Source: an uncultured Flavobacteriales bacterium
GTDB lineage: Bacteria > Bacteroidota > Bacteroidia > Flavobacteriales_D > Crocinitomicaceae
DNA: 64,000 nucleotides
NCBI GenBank assembly: GCA_905480145.1
Contig: CAJQPA010000012.1
Location: forward strand, 1 to 64,000
Reading direction: 5' to 3'
The translations under genes and the position numbers were made by a program. The notes under the pieces were generated by a model. The model worked only from the letters and a program-made list of their open reading frames with translations. It had not been told where the DNA came from and ran no database searches. Below, one piece after another: positions 36,829 through 44,974 of the stretch (positions within the stretch are counted from its first letter, which is position 1; each line of letters opens with the position of its first letter).

Positions 36829-37545
36829 ATGAAGCATCTTTTTTTTGATTTAGATCATACATTATGGGATTTTGAAAAAAATTCTAAGCTGGCCTTGGAA
36901 ATTCTTTTTGAAGAGTTGGAAATGATTAATCAACTTCCTTCTTTTCAGCGGTTTCATACTAAATATAAAAAGATCAATGCTAAATTATGGCATCAATATG
37001 GTAAGGGTAAAATTTCAAAAAGCACTCTAAGAGTTCAGCGATTTACTGACACATTTTCAGAATTTGATTTAAAAAATCAAGAACTTGCTGAGCAACTTGC
37101 CACTCGTTATACTCAAGTTTCACCTTATCAAACTAACTTGTTTCCCAATGCTATTGAAGCACTTGAAGGATTAAAAAATGAAGGTTATCAATTACACATT
37201 ATTACAAACGGATTTAAAGAAGTTCAGTTTATTAAGCTGACGCAAAGTGGACTTCTCGATTTCTTTGATGTTATTCTTTGCTCTGAGGAAGTTGGTAAAA
37301 ATAAGCCGGCAAAAGAAGTTTTTCATGAAGCTATGAAAAGAGCGAATGCCCAAGCTCATGAATCTATTATGATTGGTGACGATTATCATTGCGACATCAT
37401 TGGTGCGGAAAACTGTGGAATAAGAAGTATTTTATTCGATACTAAAAATGGTCACCAAGAAGGAGCTCATGAATGGCAAGTAAAGAATCTAAATGAAATT
37501 ATTGAATTAATTCCTTGGATTAAAATTGCTCAGGCGCGTCTTTAA
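36829..37545 (+). CDS. HAD-superfamily nucleotidase, YjjG type
   Basis: The 238-residue phosphatase has HAD motif I FFDLDHTLWDFEKNS, motif II ITNGF, motif III NKPAKEVFHEAM and motif IV MIGDDYHCDIIGAENCGI. The LDHTLWDFEKNS cap entry is typical of YjjG, which removes phosphate from non-canonical pyrimidine nucleotides; pairing with upp fits pyrimidine housekeeping. Its last 26 bp overlap the 3' end of the convergent gene. Confidence 0.9.
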   Translation: MKHLFFDLDHTLWDFEKNSKLALEILFEELEMINQLPSFQRFHTKYKKINAKLWHQYGKGKISKSTLRVQRFTDTFSEFDLKNQELAEQLATRYTQVSPYQTNLFPNAIEALEGLKNEGYQLHIITNGFKEVQFIKLTQSGLLDFFDVILCSEEVGKNKPAKEVFHEAMKRANAQAHESIMIGDDYHCDIIGAENCGIRSILFDTKNGHQEGAHEWQVKNLNEIIELIPWIKIAQARL

Positions 37546-37996
37546 TTCTCAATAGAATCAGTTTCACTGGCTTGTCATTCTGACCGGATTTGATTTTCAC
37601 TTTTAGTTTATTCTTTGTTAAAAGTCCAATCGAATACTGTATGAAGTAAGGTGTGTTTTCATCAATGTTATAAAACCTCATCTTACGCTTATCAGCAATA
37701 AAACTCATACTCTTGTGAAACTTATTAGAGCTTGTATTATGATGATGCTCTTTTATCGAATAAGTTAAATTTTTATTTATGTAACGGATTACCATCTCCT
37801 CAACTATAACGGTGTCACCAGTTTTACTTATACGGTATTCATAACCGTACAATCCAGAATTCTCCTCTTTCCATACTTCAATACCACTTCCGCTGCGATA
37901 CTCCCATGAACCAACCATCTTTTTCAGTTTACCGTTCAGCTGTCCTATAGATAGAAACGTAACACCAACAAAAACAAGTAAAAGAAAATTTTTCAT
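37520..37996 (-). CDS. secreted hypothetical protein, lipocalin-like
   Basis: The 158-residue protein has a signal peptide (MKNFLLLVFVGVTFLSIGQ) followed by KKMVGSWEYRSGSGIEVWKE and alternating beta strands. The GSWE/W pattern is like the Bacteroidota lipocalin-like families (DUF6265 or similar), but the assignment is loose. It is the last gene of an osmC-rlmB operon, 9 nt after rlmB, and its end overlaps the HAD gene. Confidence 0.65.
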   Translation of the reverse strand: MKNFLLLVFVGVTFLSIGQLNGKLKKMVGSWEYRSGSGIEVWKEENSGLYGYEYRISKTGDTVIVEEMVIRYINKNLTYSIKEHHHNTSSNKFHKSMSFIADKRKMRFYNIDENTPYFIQYSIGLLTKNKLKVKIKSGQNDKPVKLILLRIKDAPEQF

Positions 37997-38005
37997 AACG
38001 ATAAT

Positions 38006-38872
38006 TTAATGCAATTCTTGTCTCAATTTTTCATACAGCACCATTCCAGTAGCTACCCCAACATTCAAAGAAGCAATTTCGCCTCTCATTGGAATTTTAC
38101 ATGAAATATCAGCCATATTGATCAAATCTGATGTTATTCCATCCATCTCTGACCCCATTATTACAGCAACAGACCCCCTTAAATTTGTCTCATACAAGGG
38201 AACACTTGCTTTTTCTGTACATGCGACCAACCTTAAACCACATTGTTGAATATAGTATAATGAGTCTTTAAAATTATCTGATTTACAAACTTTAATTCTA
38301 TTCAAAGCTCCGGCAGATGTTTTAATAGCATCCGCTGTAACTTGAGCCGAACCTTTATTTGGAATGAGGATAGCATCAACTCCTTCACATTCTGCTGTTC
38401 TTGCAATAGCTCCAAAATTTCTAATGTCAGTAATCCGATCAAGTGCTAAAACAAACACTTTTTTTTCTTCTGCCAACAAACCTTCCACTACATCCTCAAT
38501 TTTATGATATGTAATGGGAGAAACCAGTGCAACAACTCCTTGATGATTATCTTCTGTATAGCTATTTAATTTCTCTTGAGGAACAAATTGTAATTGAAAA
38601 TGATGCCCTTTCAATTCTTCTTTTAATTCTAAGAACAACTCTTTGTCCATTCCTTTTTGAATCAAGATTTTGTTAAATCCTCTTCCTGCTCGAATAGCCT
38701 CTATTACTGCGCGAACTCCATAAATAAACTCTTCATTTGGAGTCTTTTTCTCTCGACGCTCGTAATTATTATCTCTATCTCTATTTTCGAAACGGCTGCC
38801 TCTACTCTCGTAGCGATCACCTCTATCTCCGTTTCTATCATCTCTACCTTTGTATTTATCTCTTCTTTCCAT
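38006..38872 (-). CDS. rlmB: 23S rRNA (guanosine-2'-O)-methyltransferase RlmB
   Basis: The 288-residue SPOUT methyltransferase methylates G2251 of 23S rRNA. Motifs: N-terminal substrate-binding EEFIYGVRAVIEAIRAGR, then the knot motifs ITDIRNFGAIARTAECEG, SVAVIMGSEMDGIT and IPMRGEIASLNVGVATGM. The first 48 residues are an added Arg/Asp/Gly-rich tail (RGDRYESRGSRFENRDRD), likely disordered and RNA-binding. In an operon with osmC (6 nt gap). Confidence 0.93.
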   Translation of the reverse strand: MERRDKYKGRDDRNGDRGDRYESRGSRFENRDRDNNYERREKKTPNEEFIYGVRAVIEAIRAGRGFNKILIQKGMDKELFLELKEELKGHHFQLQFVPQEKLNSYTEDNHQGVVALVSPITYHKIEDVVEGLLAEEKKVFVLALDRITDIRNFGAIARTAECEGVDAILIPNKGSAQVTADAIKTSAGALNRIKVCKSDNFKDSLYYIQQCGLRLVACTEKASVPLYETNLRGSVAVIMGSEMDGITSDLINMADISCKIPMRGEIASLNVGVATGMVLYEKLRQELH

Positions 38873-38878
38873 AATTTC

Positions 38879-39283
38879 TTAAAACAAGTATGTAATTTCT
38901 ATTTCCATTTCTAGGTCAACGGATTTAGCAACTGGACAAGCCTCACCGACATGTTGAATTTTAACTTGCGTTTTTTCGTCCCATTTATTTTTTGAAAAAT
39001 CCAAGAAAATGTCTAATCGACTAATTCTTCTTGGATTAGCCCCCATTGTTTTAGTAACCTCGGATTCACAAAATTCAAATGTAATGTCATGTGCATTGCA
39101 ATATATACCAACAATTGTAATTAAACATGAAGCATATGATGTAGCAAGCAAATCAGTGGGAGAAAACGCCTCACCTTTTCCATTATTATCCGTTGGTGCA
39201 TCAGTAATTATTTCAACACCGGATTTCAAGTGCGTACACTTTGTTCTTAAGTCTCCTAAATATTCAACTTTACTTGTTGCCAT
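38879..39283 (-). CDS. OsmC/Ohr family peroxidase-like protein
   Basis: The 134-residue protein has the OsmC fold with both catalytic cysteines: ATSYASCLITIVGIYC (first Cys, about 54) and VGEACPVAKSVDLEME (second, about 117). The family reduces organic hydroperoxides; the YhfA-like subgroup is less well defined. First gene of the osmC-rlmB-hypothetical operon, divergent from lipA. No clean -7 box was seen for this direction. Confidence 0.9.
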   Translation of the reverse strand: MATSKVEYLGDLRTKCTHLKSGVEIITDAPTDNNGKGEAFSPTDLLATSYASCLITIVGIYCNAHDITFEFCESEVTKTMGANPRRISRLDIFLDFSKNKWDEKTQVKIQHVGEACPVAKSVDLEMEIEITYLF

Positions 39284-39308
39284 TTTACGTTGCTTTTATC
39301 TAACTTTG
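39277..39308 (+). promoter_or_regulatory. promoter of the small ORF-lipA operon
   Basis: TTG (39277-39279), 21 nt, then a perfect TAACTTTG (39301-39308). Predicted start near 39313, about 26 nt before the 20-codon ORF and 90 nt before lipA. It lies over the start of the divergent osmC gene. Confidence 0.6.
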
Positions 39309-39338
39309 TACTTATCCATTCTACTTAAGGTAAGCACA

Positions 39339-39401
39339 ATGGAACAAAAGTACCTTTTTAATTTGTGGTACAAGTTAAAAGCAAGATTCAAAATTGGTTA
39401 A
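39339..39401 (+). CDS. 20-codon ORF upstream of lipA
   Basis: ATG at 39339 to TAA at 39399-39401, one base before the lipA ATG. The product [20 protein letters not shown] is amphipathic and basic with aromatic residues. It sits at the right distance after a perfect promoter and fills the lipA leader almost completely. It may be a leader peptide coupling translation to lipA or a small membrane-active protein; no homologue is known to me. It is too short for coding statistics. Confidence 0.4.
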   Translation: MEQKYLFNLWYKLKARFKIG

Positions 39402-39402
39402 A

Positions 39403-40275
39403 ATGGTTGATAACACATTAAACACAGATAAGATTAGAATTAAAAAGCCAAAGTGGCTTCGTGTAAAACTACCCACCGGGGAAAATTACAAAAAAGTTCG
39501 ATCTTTAGTTGAAGAGCATAAGCTACACACCATTTGTGAAAGCGGCAACTGCCCGAACATGGGAGAATGTTGGGGAGCTGGAACGGCGACTTTCATGATA
39601 CTAGGTAATATCTGTACTAGATCTTGTGGATTTTGTGCCGTTAACACTGGTCGACCAGATACCGTTGATGAATTTGAACCAGGAAAAGTTGCGCATAGTG
39701 TAAAAACAATGGAAGTAAAGCACGCTGTTATCACTTCAGTGGACAGAGACGACTTAAAAGACGGAGGTTCTGCTATCTGGGCTCAAACTGTCCGAGCGAT
39801 CAGAAAACAATCACCTGGAACAACAATGGAGACTTTGATACCTGATTTCGGTGGTCATTGGGATAATTTACAGGTGATTATTGATGTAGCTCCTGAAATT
39901 GTAAGCCATAATTTAGAAACTGTGCGGCGATTGACCAAAGAAGTGCGGATTCAAGCAAAATATGATCGTAGCCTAGAGGTCTTATTTCGTCTAAAAAAAG
40001 GTGGAATGAAAACGAAATCAGGTATCATGCTAGGGCTCGGTGAAACACACGAAGAAGTGATTGAATCTATGGAAGATTTACGTTCAGTAAATGTTGACGT
40101 CTTAACCTTAGGCCAGTATTTACAGCCGACAGCTAAACACCTTCCAATAGCAGAATTTGTTACTCCTGAGAGGTTTCAAGAATACAAAGAACTAGGTCTT
40201 GAAATGGGTTTTAGGTTTGTTGAAAGCGGACCTCTTGTAAGATCTTCATACCACGCAGAAAAACATTTATTCTAA
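39403..40275 (+). CDS. lipA: lipoyl synthase
   Basis: The 290-residue radical-SAM enzyme inserts two sulfurs into protein-bound octanoyl groups to make lipoate for 2-oxoacid dehydrogenases. The auxiliary cluster ligands are C45-x4-C50-x5-C56 ([12 protein letters not shown]); the radical-SAM ligands are C71-x3-C75-x2-C78; and the C-terminal RSSYHA supplies the serine ligand. The ATG at 39403 is preferred to the TTG at 39394 because the latter overlaps the preceding ORF. The lipoate user lpd lies 2.5 kb downstream. Confidence 0.96.
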   Translation: MVDNTLNTDKIRIKKPKWLRVKLPTGENYKKVRSLVEEHKLHTICESGNCPNMGECWGAGTATFMILGNICTRSCGFCAVNTGRPDTVDEFEPGKVAHSVKTMEVKHAVITSVDRDDLKDGGSAIWAQTVRAIRKQSPGTTMETLIPDFGGHWDNLQVIIDVAPEIVSHNLETVRRLTKEVRIQAKYDRSLEVLFRLKKGGMKTKSGIMLGLGETHEEVIESMEDLRSVNVDVLTLGQYLQPTAKHLPIAEFVTPERFQEYKELGLEMGFRFVESGPLVRSSYHAEKHLF

Positions 40276-40287
40276 GTTAGACCTGTA

Positions 40288-40305
40288 TACATTTGCAGAA
40301 ATGTA
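40288..40305 (+). other. short inverted repeat after lipA
   Basis: TACATTT-GCAG-AAATGTA, a perfect 7-bp stem without a T-run. Could be a weak transcript end. The rest of 40276-40452 shows only a possible promoter for the next gene (TTG 40389-40391, 16 nt, TAAATTTA 40408-40415). Confidence 0.3.
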
Positions 40306-40452
40306 GTAATTGTGTGAATACCTATACCTCTAAAAAGTAATAGTTTTACGATAACTTAGACTTTTTGAATGTTAAATCTCAATATTTTTTGTTATTTTTA
40401 CAACGTTTAAATTTAGAACATCTAATTTGAATACTTTATATATTTTAGAACT

Positions 40453-42630
40453 ATGAAAAAAATAATACTTTCAGCATTATTGCTAACAGGAATTTCTTTT
40501 GGGTCTCAAGCTCAAGTACCTGATCAAAAATGTGCTTCTTATGAAGCCTTGGAGAATACATTTAAAATGTATCCAGAATTACGTCAAAACTATGAAGCAT
40601 CTTTGTTGTTGCAAAATAGCATTGTATCAACAAAATCAGACACTCTCATTGATCGTGTGATTCCTGTTGTGTTTCACATTCTTCATGAATATGGAGCTGA
40701 AAACATTTCTGATGCTCGTGTTTATAAGGCTATGGAGGTAATCAATAGAGAATTTAATTCTGCTGATCCTGACTCGTCTGACGTTGTAGCTGAATTTCAA
40801 AACTTGATAGGAAATGGTCACATGGAATTTAAACTAGCCGCTTTGGATCCTTTAGGGAATTGTACAAATGGTATTGAGCACATTTATTCTCACGAAACTA
40901 GAACGGGTGATGCTTTTGCCAAACTTAATCAATGGAATAGATCACGCTACCTAAACATATGGGTAGTAGATATTGTTGGCACTCCTGGTGCTGCAGCTTA
41001 TGCAACATTCCCGTCTGGAACAGATGGAAATGGTTACTGGGTTGATGGTGTTCTTTCGCGTCACACTTATGTTGGTGGCAATGCAGGTATAGAATCTGTT
41101 TTAACACATGAAATTGGACATTACTTTGCCTTACCTCATACTTTTGGGAACTCTGATTTAATCAATGACGGTCCAACTATTTGTAATGATGACGGGATTT
41201 TAGACACTCCTCCAACTAAAGGTTGGAATACTTGTCCGATAAGTACTTATCCTGCAAGCTGGATTGTTTGTGATACTGATGGTTTGTTAGTTGAAGATGT
41301 TCAAAACTATATGGACTACTCTTATTGTGATAGACATTTCACACCAGGTCAGGTGACAGTGATGCACAATACCTTAAATGGAATATCTGGACAAAGAAAT
41401 AATCTTTGGACTGACTCAACAATTATGCTAACAGGACTTACTAACGTCATTTTACCACAAGTACCAACAAACGATCTTACTAACCTGAGCGTTCCTTTGT
41501 GTGCTCCAGTTGCAGATTTTAATTCTACTCAAAAAACAACGTGTGTTGGAGATTTGATCACTTTTAATGACGCTTCTTGGAACGCAGTTGTAGATACGAG
41601 AACATGGACATTTCAAGATGGATCGCCAGCAACCGCTACAGGACTTAACCCTTCTGTTTCTTTTACTTCCCCTGGTTACAAAACTGTAACATTAGAATCA
41701 TCTAATGCAGCCGGAACAGGAACTGAAACAAGAACTGAATACATCTATGTTTATCCAAACTGGGCTGATTTCAATGGGCCTGCTTCTATTAATCTAGAAA
41801 ATTACTACGCTGATTGGTTTAGAGTGAATAACATTGAAAATAATTACGCTAAATTTCAGATATCAAACAACGGTGGAATTGGAAACTCTAAAGCATTTAA
41901 ACTGAACAACTATAAGGATGTTTCGAATGCAGACTTATTCACAAATGACTTCTGGTACAACAACAGATTAGGATTAAGTGTTGATGAACTAATTACTCCA
42001 TCTTTTGATTTCAGATACACAACAGGAATTAACGTTTCATTTCAGTATGCACTAGCTACGAATGCAACCAGTACTGATGATGTTACTGAATCATTGAAAG
42101 TCTATTCTTCTAGAGACTGCGGAAAAACATGGTCTTTAAGAAAAACAATACCGGCAACTCAAGTTGTCACTGCAGGATTTGCGGGTAATATTGACTTCGT
42201 GCCAACAAATGACAACCAGTATAAGGAAGTAAACTTTAATTACATTCCTACATCAGCTGATTCAAAAACAATTTTCAAATTTGTATTTGAAGCATCAGAT
42301 ATTTCAAGTAACCTTTTTATTGATAATATCAATGTTACAGGAACGCTAAGTCTTACTTCAAATGCTATTTCAGTTATGGATTTAAATGTTTTTCCTAACC
42401 CAACTTCTAAAGGAAAGGCAATTAACATTTCATACCAAGGACAAGACGAAGCTGTTACTTTTACATTGAGAAATGCTCAAGGAAAAGAAATTTCGTCAGA
42501 AACAATTGAAGCTACAAGCACTTCTGTTGAGCGTACTCTTAATGGTACAGAAAACTTATCTGCTGCATGTTACTTCTTAGAAGTATCTTCTGGAGGCCAT
42601 TCTACTATTCGTAAAGTAGTTGTTCTTTAA
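40453..42630 (+). CDS. secreted M43 (pappalysin-like) metalloprotease with PKD and type IX sorting domains
   Basis: The 725-residue protein has a signal peptide (1-20), a propeptide, and an M43 catalytic domain with zinc site HEIGHYFALPHTF (H219, H223, H229; Ala226 replaces the usual Gly). A PKD domain follows (about 352-435; VADFNSTQKTTCVGDLITF), then a beta-sandwich region, and a C-terminal type IX sorting domain (about 650-725: LNVFPNPTSKG ... CYFLEVSSGG ... RKVVVL). It should be exported by type IX secretion and anchored or released at the surface, linking it to gldKLMN. Single gene between its own terminator and lipA. Confidence 0.93.
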   Translation: MKKIILSALLLTGISFGSQAQVPDQKCASYEALENTFKMYPELRQNYEASLLLQNSIVSTKSDTLIDRVIPVVFHILHEYGAENISDARVYKAMEVINREFNSADPDSSDVVAEFQNLIGNGHMEFKLAALDPLGNCTNGIEHIYSHETRTGDAFAKLNQWNRSRYLNIWVVDIVGTPGAAAYATFPSGTDGNGYWVDGVLSRHTYVGGNAGIESVLTHEIGHYFALPHTFGNSDLINDGPTICNDDGILDTPPTKGWNTCPISTYPASWIVCDTDGLLVEDVQNYMDYSYCDRHFTPGQVTVMHNTLNGISGQRNNLWTDSTIMLTGLTNVILPQVPTNDLTNLSVPLCAPVADFNSTQKTTCVGDLITFNDASWNAVVDTRTWTFQDGSPATATGLNPSVSFTSPGYKTVTLESSNAAGTGTETRTEYIYVYPNWADFNGPASINLENYYADWFRVNNIENNYAKFQISNNGGIGNSKAFKLNNYKDVSNADLFTNDFWYNNRLGLSVDELITPSFDFRYTTGINVSFQYALATNATSTDDVTESLKVYSSRDCGKTWSLRKTIPATQVVTAGFAGNIDFVPTNDNQYKEVNFNYIPTSADSKTIFKFVFEASDISSNLFIDNINVTGTLSLTSNAISVMDLNVFPNPTSKGKAINISYQGQDEAVTFTLRNAQGKEISSETIEATSTSVERTLNGTENLSAACYFLEVSSGGHSTIRKVVVL

Positions 42631-42649
42631 GAAATAAGGTAAAAAATTA

Positions 42650-42682
42650 AAAACCACTCATTTATTTGAGTGGTTTTTTTTT
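42650..42682 (+). terminator. intrinsic terminator after the M43 protease
   Basis: AAAACCACTCA (42650-42660) pairs with TGAGTGGTTTT (42667-42677), 6-nt loop, then T to 42682. Confidence 0.88.
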
Positions 42683-42706
42683 GATAAAAACATTGGTAGA
42701 ATACCA

Positions 42707-42735
42707 TTGTACTTAGTTTATAAAAATTAAATTTG
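42707..42735 (+). promoter_or_regulatory. lpd promoter
   Basis: TTG (42707-42709), 18 nt, then perfect TAAATTTG (42728-42735). Predicted leader about 12 nt. Confidence 0.65.
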
Positions 42736-42748
42736 TATCAAATACAAA
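42732..42748. promoter_or_regulatory. inverted repeat overlapping the lpd -7 box
   Basis: TTTGTAT-CAA-ATACAAA: 7-bp arms, overlapping the end of the -7 element and the predicted start point. The position fits a repressor operator; the regulator is unknown. Confidence 0.35.
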
Positions 42749-42751
42749 ATC

Positions 42752-44155
42752 ATGAGTAATTTTGACATTACAATTATTGGATCAGGTCCTGGAGGATATG
42801 TAGCCGCAATTCGTTGCGCTCAATTAGGAATGAAGACAGCTATCATTGAAAAATATGAAACATTAGGTGGAACATGTCTTAATGTTGGATGCATACCTTC
42901 TAAAGCTTTATTAGATTCATCAGAACATTTTCACAATGCAACACACAACTTCACAGAACACGGAATTGACGTGAAAGAAGTTAAGGCGAATATTGGACAA
43001 ATGATTAAAAGAAAAAATGATGTTGTCTCCCAAACTTGTGATGGAGTAAAATATCTTATGGATAAAAATAAGATTGAAGTGTTTACGGGATTAGGTTCTA
43101 TTGTAGATCAAAACACAGTTAAAGTCATAGGTAATGATCAAAAGGAAACACTTTTACAAACTAAGAATATTCTTATTGCGACAGGATCAAAACCTAACTT
43201 CTTTCCAGGAATGGAGCCAGACAAAAAAAGAATCATTACTTCGACTGAAGCTTTGAACATGACTGAAATTCCAAAAAAGATGTTAGTTATTGGTGGAGGT
43301 GTAATCGGATTAGAATTAGGATCTGTTTATGGACGACTGGGCACTCAAATTGAAGTTGTAGAGTTTGCAAAAACAATTGTACCTACAATGGATAAAACGA
43401 TGTCGAAAGAACTCACAAAAGTTCTTAAGAAGGAAGGCTTTAAATTTCATTTACAACATCAGGTGCAGAAGGTAACTAACACGGGGAAAGGTGTGAAGTT
43501 AATTGCCTTGAATAAAAAGAAAGAAGAAGTTATTCTTGAAGCGGATTACTGTTTAGTAGCTGTCGGTCGTAAGCCTTTCACAACAGGATTAGGGCTTGAA
43601 AATATTGGAATAACAGTGAATAATAAAGGTCAAATTGATGTTAATGAAAACATGCAAACATCAATACCAAATATATTTGCAATCGGTGATGTCATTAAAG
43701 GTCCAATGCTTGCGCATAAAGCTGAAGAAGAAGGAGTTTTTGTTGCTGAGTTTCTAGCAGGACAAAAACCACATATTAATTATAATTTAATTCCAGGTGT
43801 GGTTTACACTTGGCCTGAGGTTGCATCAGTTGGTAAAACTGAAGACGAATTAATCGCAGAAGGTAAAGAAATTAAGATTGGCCAATTCCCTATTAAAGCA
43901 TTGGGAAGAGCAAGAGCTAGTATGGATACAGCGGGAACAATTAAAATTATTGCTGACAAAGAAACAGACGAAGTTCTCGGAGTTCATATGATTGCACCAA
44001 GAGCGGCCGATTTAATTATGGAAGCAGTTACCGCAATGGAATACAGAGCATCAGCTGAAGACATGGCAAGAATTTGTCATCCGCACCCTACTTATTCAGA
44101 AGGAGTTAAAGAAGCAGCTTTAGCAGCAACTGACGATAGAGCTCTTCATGTATAA
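42752..44155 (+). CDS. lpdA: dihydrolipoyl dehydrogenase
   Basis: The 467-residue flavoenzyme reoxidises dihydrolipoamide in pyruvate/2-oxoglutarate dehydrogenase and the glycine cleavage system. It has the FAD fold IIGSGPGGYVAA, redox disulfide C42/C47 (GGTCLNVGC), NAD fold VIGGGVIGLELG and the C-terminal HPHPTYSE His-Glu pair. Monocistronic, with a full promoter and terminator. Confidence 0.97.
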   Translation: MSNFDITIIGSGPGGYVAAIRCAQLGMKTAIIEKYETLGGTCLNVGCIPSKALLDSSEHFHNATHNFTEHGIDVKEVKANIGQMIKRKNDVVSQTCDGVKYLMDKNKIEVFTGLGSIVDQNTVKVIGNDQKETLLQTKNILIATGSKPNFFPGMEPDKKRIITSTEALNMTEIPKKMLVIGGGVIGLELGSVYGRLGTQIEVVEFAKTIVPTMDKTMSKELTKVLKKEGFKFHLQHQVQKVTNTGKGVKLIALNKKKEEVILEADYCLVAVGRKPFTTGLGLENIGITVNNKGQIDVNENMQTSIPNIFAIGDVIKGPMLAHKAEEEGVFVAEFLAGQKPHINYNLIPGVVYTWPEVASVGKTEDELIAEGKEIKIGQFPIKALGRARASMDTAGTIKIIADKETDEVLGVHMIAPRAADLIMEAVTAMEYRASAEDMARICHPHPTYSEGVKEAALAATDDRALHV

Positions 44156-44173
44156 TTTTAAATTATATGAATT

Positions 44174-44207
44174 TAAAAGGAGTAACTGGAAAGTTGCTCC
44201 TTTTTTT
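44174..44207 (+). terminator. intrinsic terminator after lpd
   Basis: AAAGGAGTAACT pairs with AGTTGCTCCTTT (one T-G pair), short loop, then seven T (44201-44207). Confidence 0.85.
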
Positions 44208-44263
44208 ATGCCAGAATAATCAAACTCTAATCATTCGATTTAATTCTGTCAGACCAAACAACT

Positions 44264-44923
44264 TCAATAATACATAATCATTAATATACTTTTTGGTGAA
44301 TTGGCGATTACGCCATGTAAAATATTCATGAAACTATTTGACACCATAGGACATCCTAAACTCAGCATAATAGGATAATCTTGTTCTTCATCTGGAACGG
44401 CCGAATAAGGATGTAAAACAATGTACCTCTTAAAAGCATTACTGTTGGACATATCCAGACCATGAAGTTTATATGACTCTCCAAAATTACCCATATACTT
44501 CCCTCCAATACGATACTTACCCAGAGAGGACTGATAAGAGTTCGGTATATTACTAAACATTAACGAATCGGATTCAAGCAATTCAGAGCCACTGCCATGA
44601 GCAACTAAAGCGCGATGGATTATAGAGTCGTTTTTTAAATCATGGACAAAGAACCTGAATTGACCCGAAGGACGTCTCATATCTAATAAAAAGACTAATT
44701 CAGGGTTGTATCTCTTATTCTTGACGATGTATTCAGCTGCTAATTGTTTCTGACGACAATATTCAGCATTACGTTGGTTATTGAATAGTGTTTCTTTTTC
44801 TTGATCAGAATTCAAACGAGTTTGTTCTAAATTATTGTGTTTGGCATCTGATTGGGCGCAAGAAAATAATCCAAAACTCAAAAATAAAATACATATGCAC
44901 TTGGCTACCATTGTTTCTATCAT
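44264..44923 (-). CDS. L,D-transpeptidase-like lipoprotein (YkuD_2 family)
   Basis: The 219-residue lipoprotein (lipobox LFSC, Cys 22) carries the murein L,D-transpeptidase-like domain: RFFVHDLKNDSIIHRALVAHG, NSYQSSLGKYRIGG, YKLHGLDMSNSN, IVLHPYSAVPDEEQ and the catalytic Cys block LSLGCPMVS. These enzymes cross-link or trim peptidoglycan or attach proteins to it. The start may also be the ATG at 44911. A -7 box TATTTTTG (44950-44943) precedes it. Confidence 0.85.
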   Translation of the reverse strand: MIETMVAKCICILFLSFGLFSCAQSDAKHNNLEQTRLNSDQEKETLFNNQRNAEYCRQKQLAAEYIVKNKRYNPELVFLLDMRRPSGQFRFFVHDLKNDSIIHRALVAHGSGSELLESDSLMFSNIPNSYQSSLGKYRIGGKYMGNFGESYKLHGLDMSNSNAFKRYIVLHPYSAVPDEEQDYPIMLSLGCPMVSNSFMNILHGVIANSPKSILMIMYY

Positions 44924-44942
44924 AAACAGATAATACAGAAAT

Positions 44943-44950
44943 CAAAAATA
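44943..44950 (-). promoter_or_regulatory. -7 element of the L,D-transpeptidase-like gene
   Basis: TATTTTTG on the minus strand, perfect TAnnTTTG, with a leader of about 15-27 nt. It indicates transcription separate from the S46 peptidase gene upstream. Confidence 0.4.
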
Positions 44951-44974
44951 GTAACTGAAAAATCTAAAAAAAGA

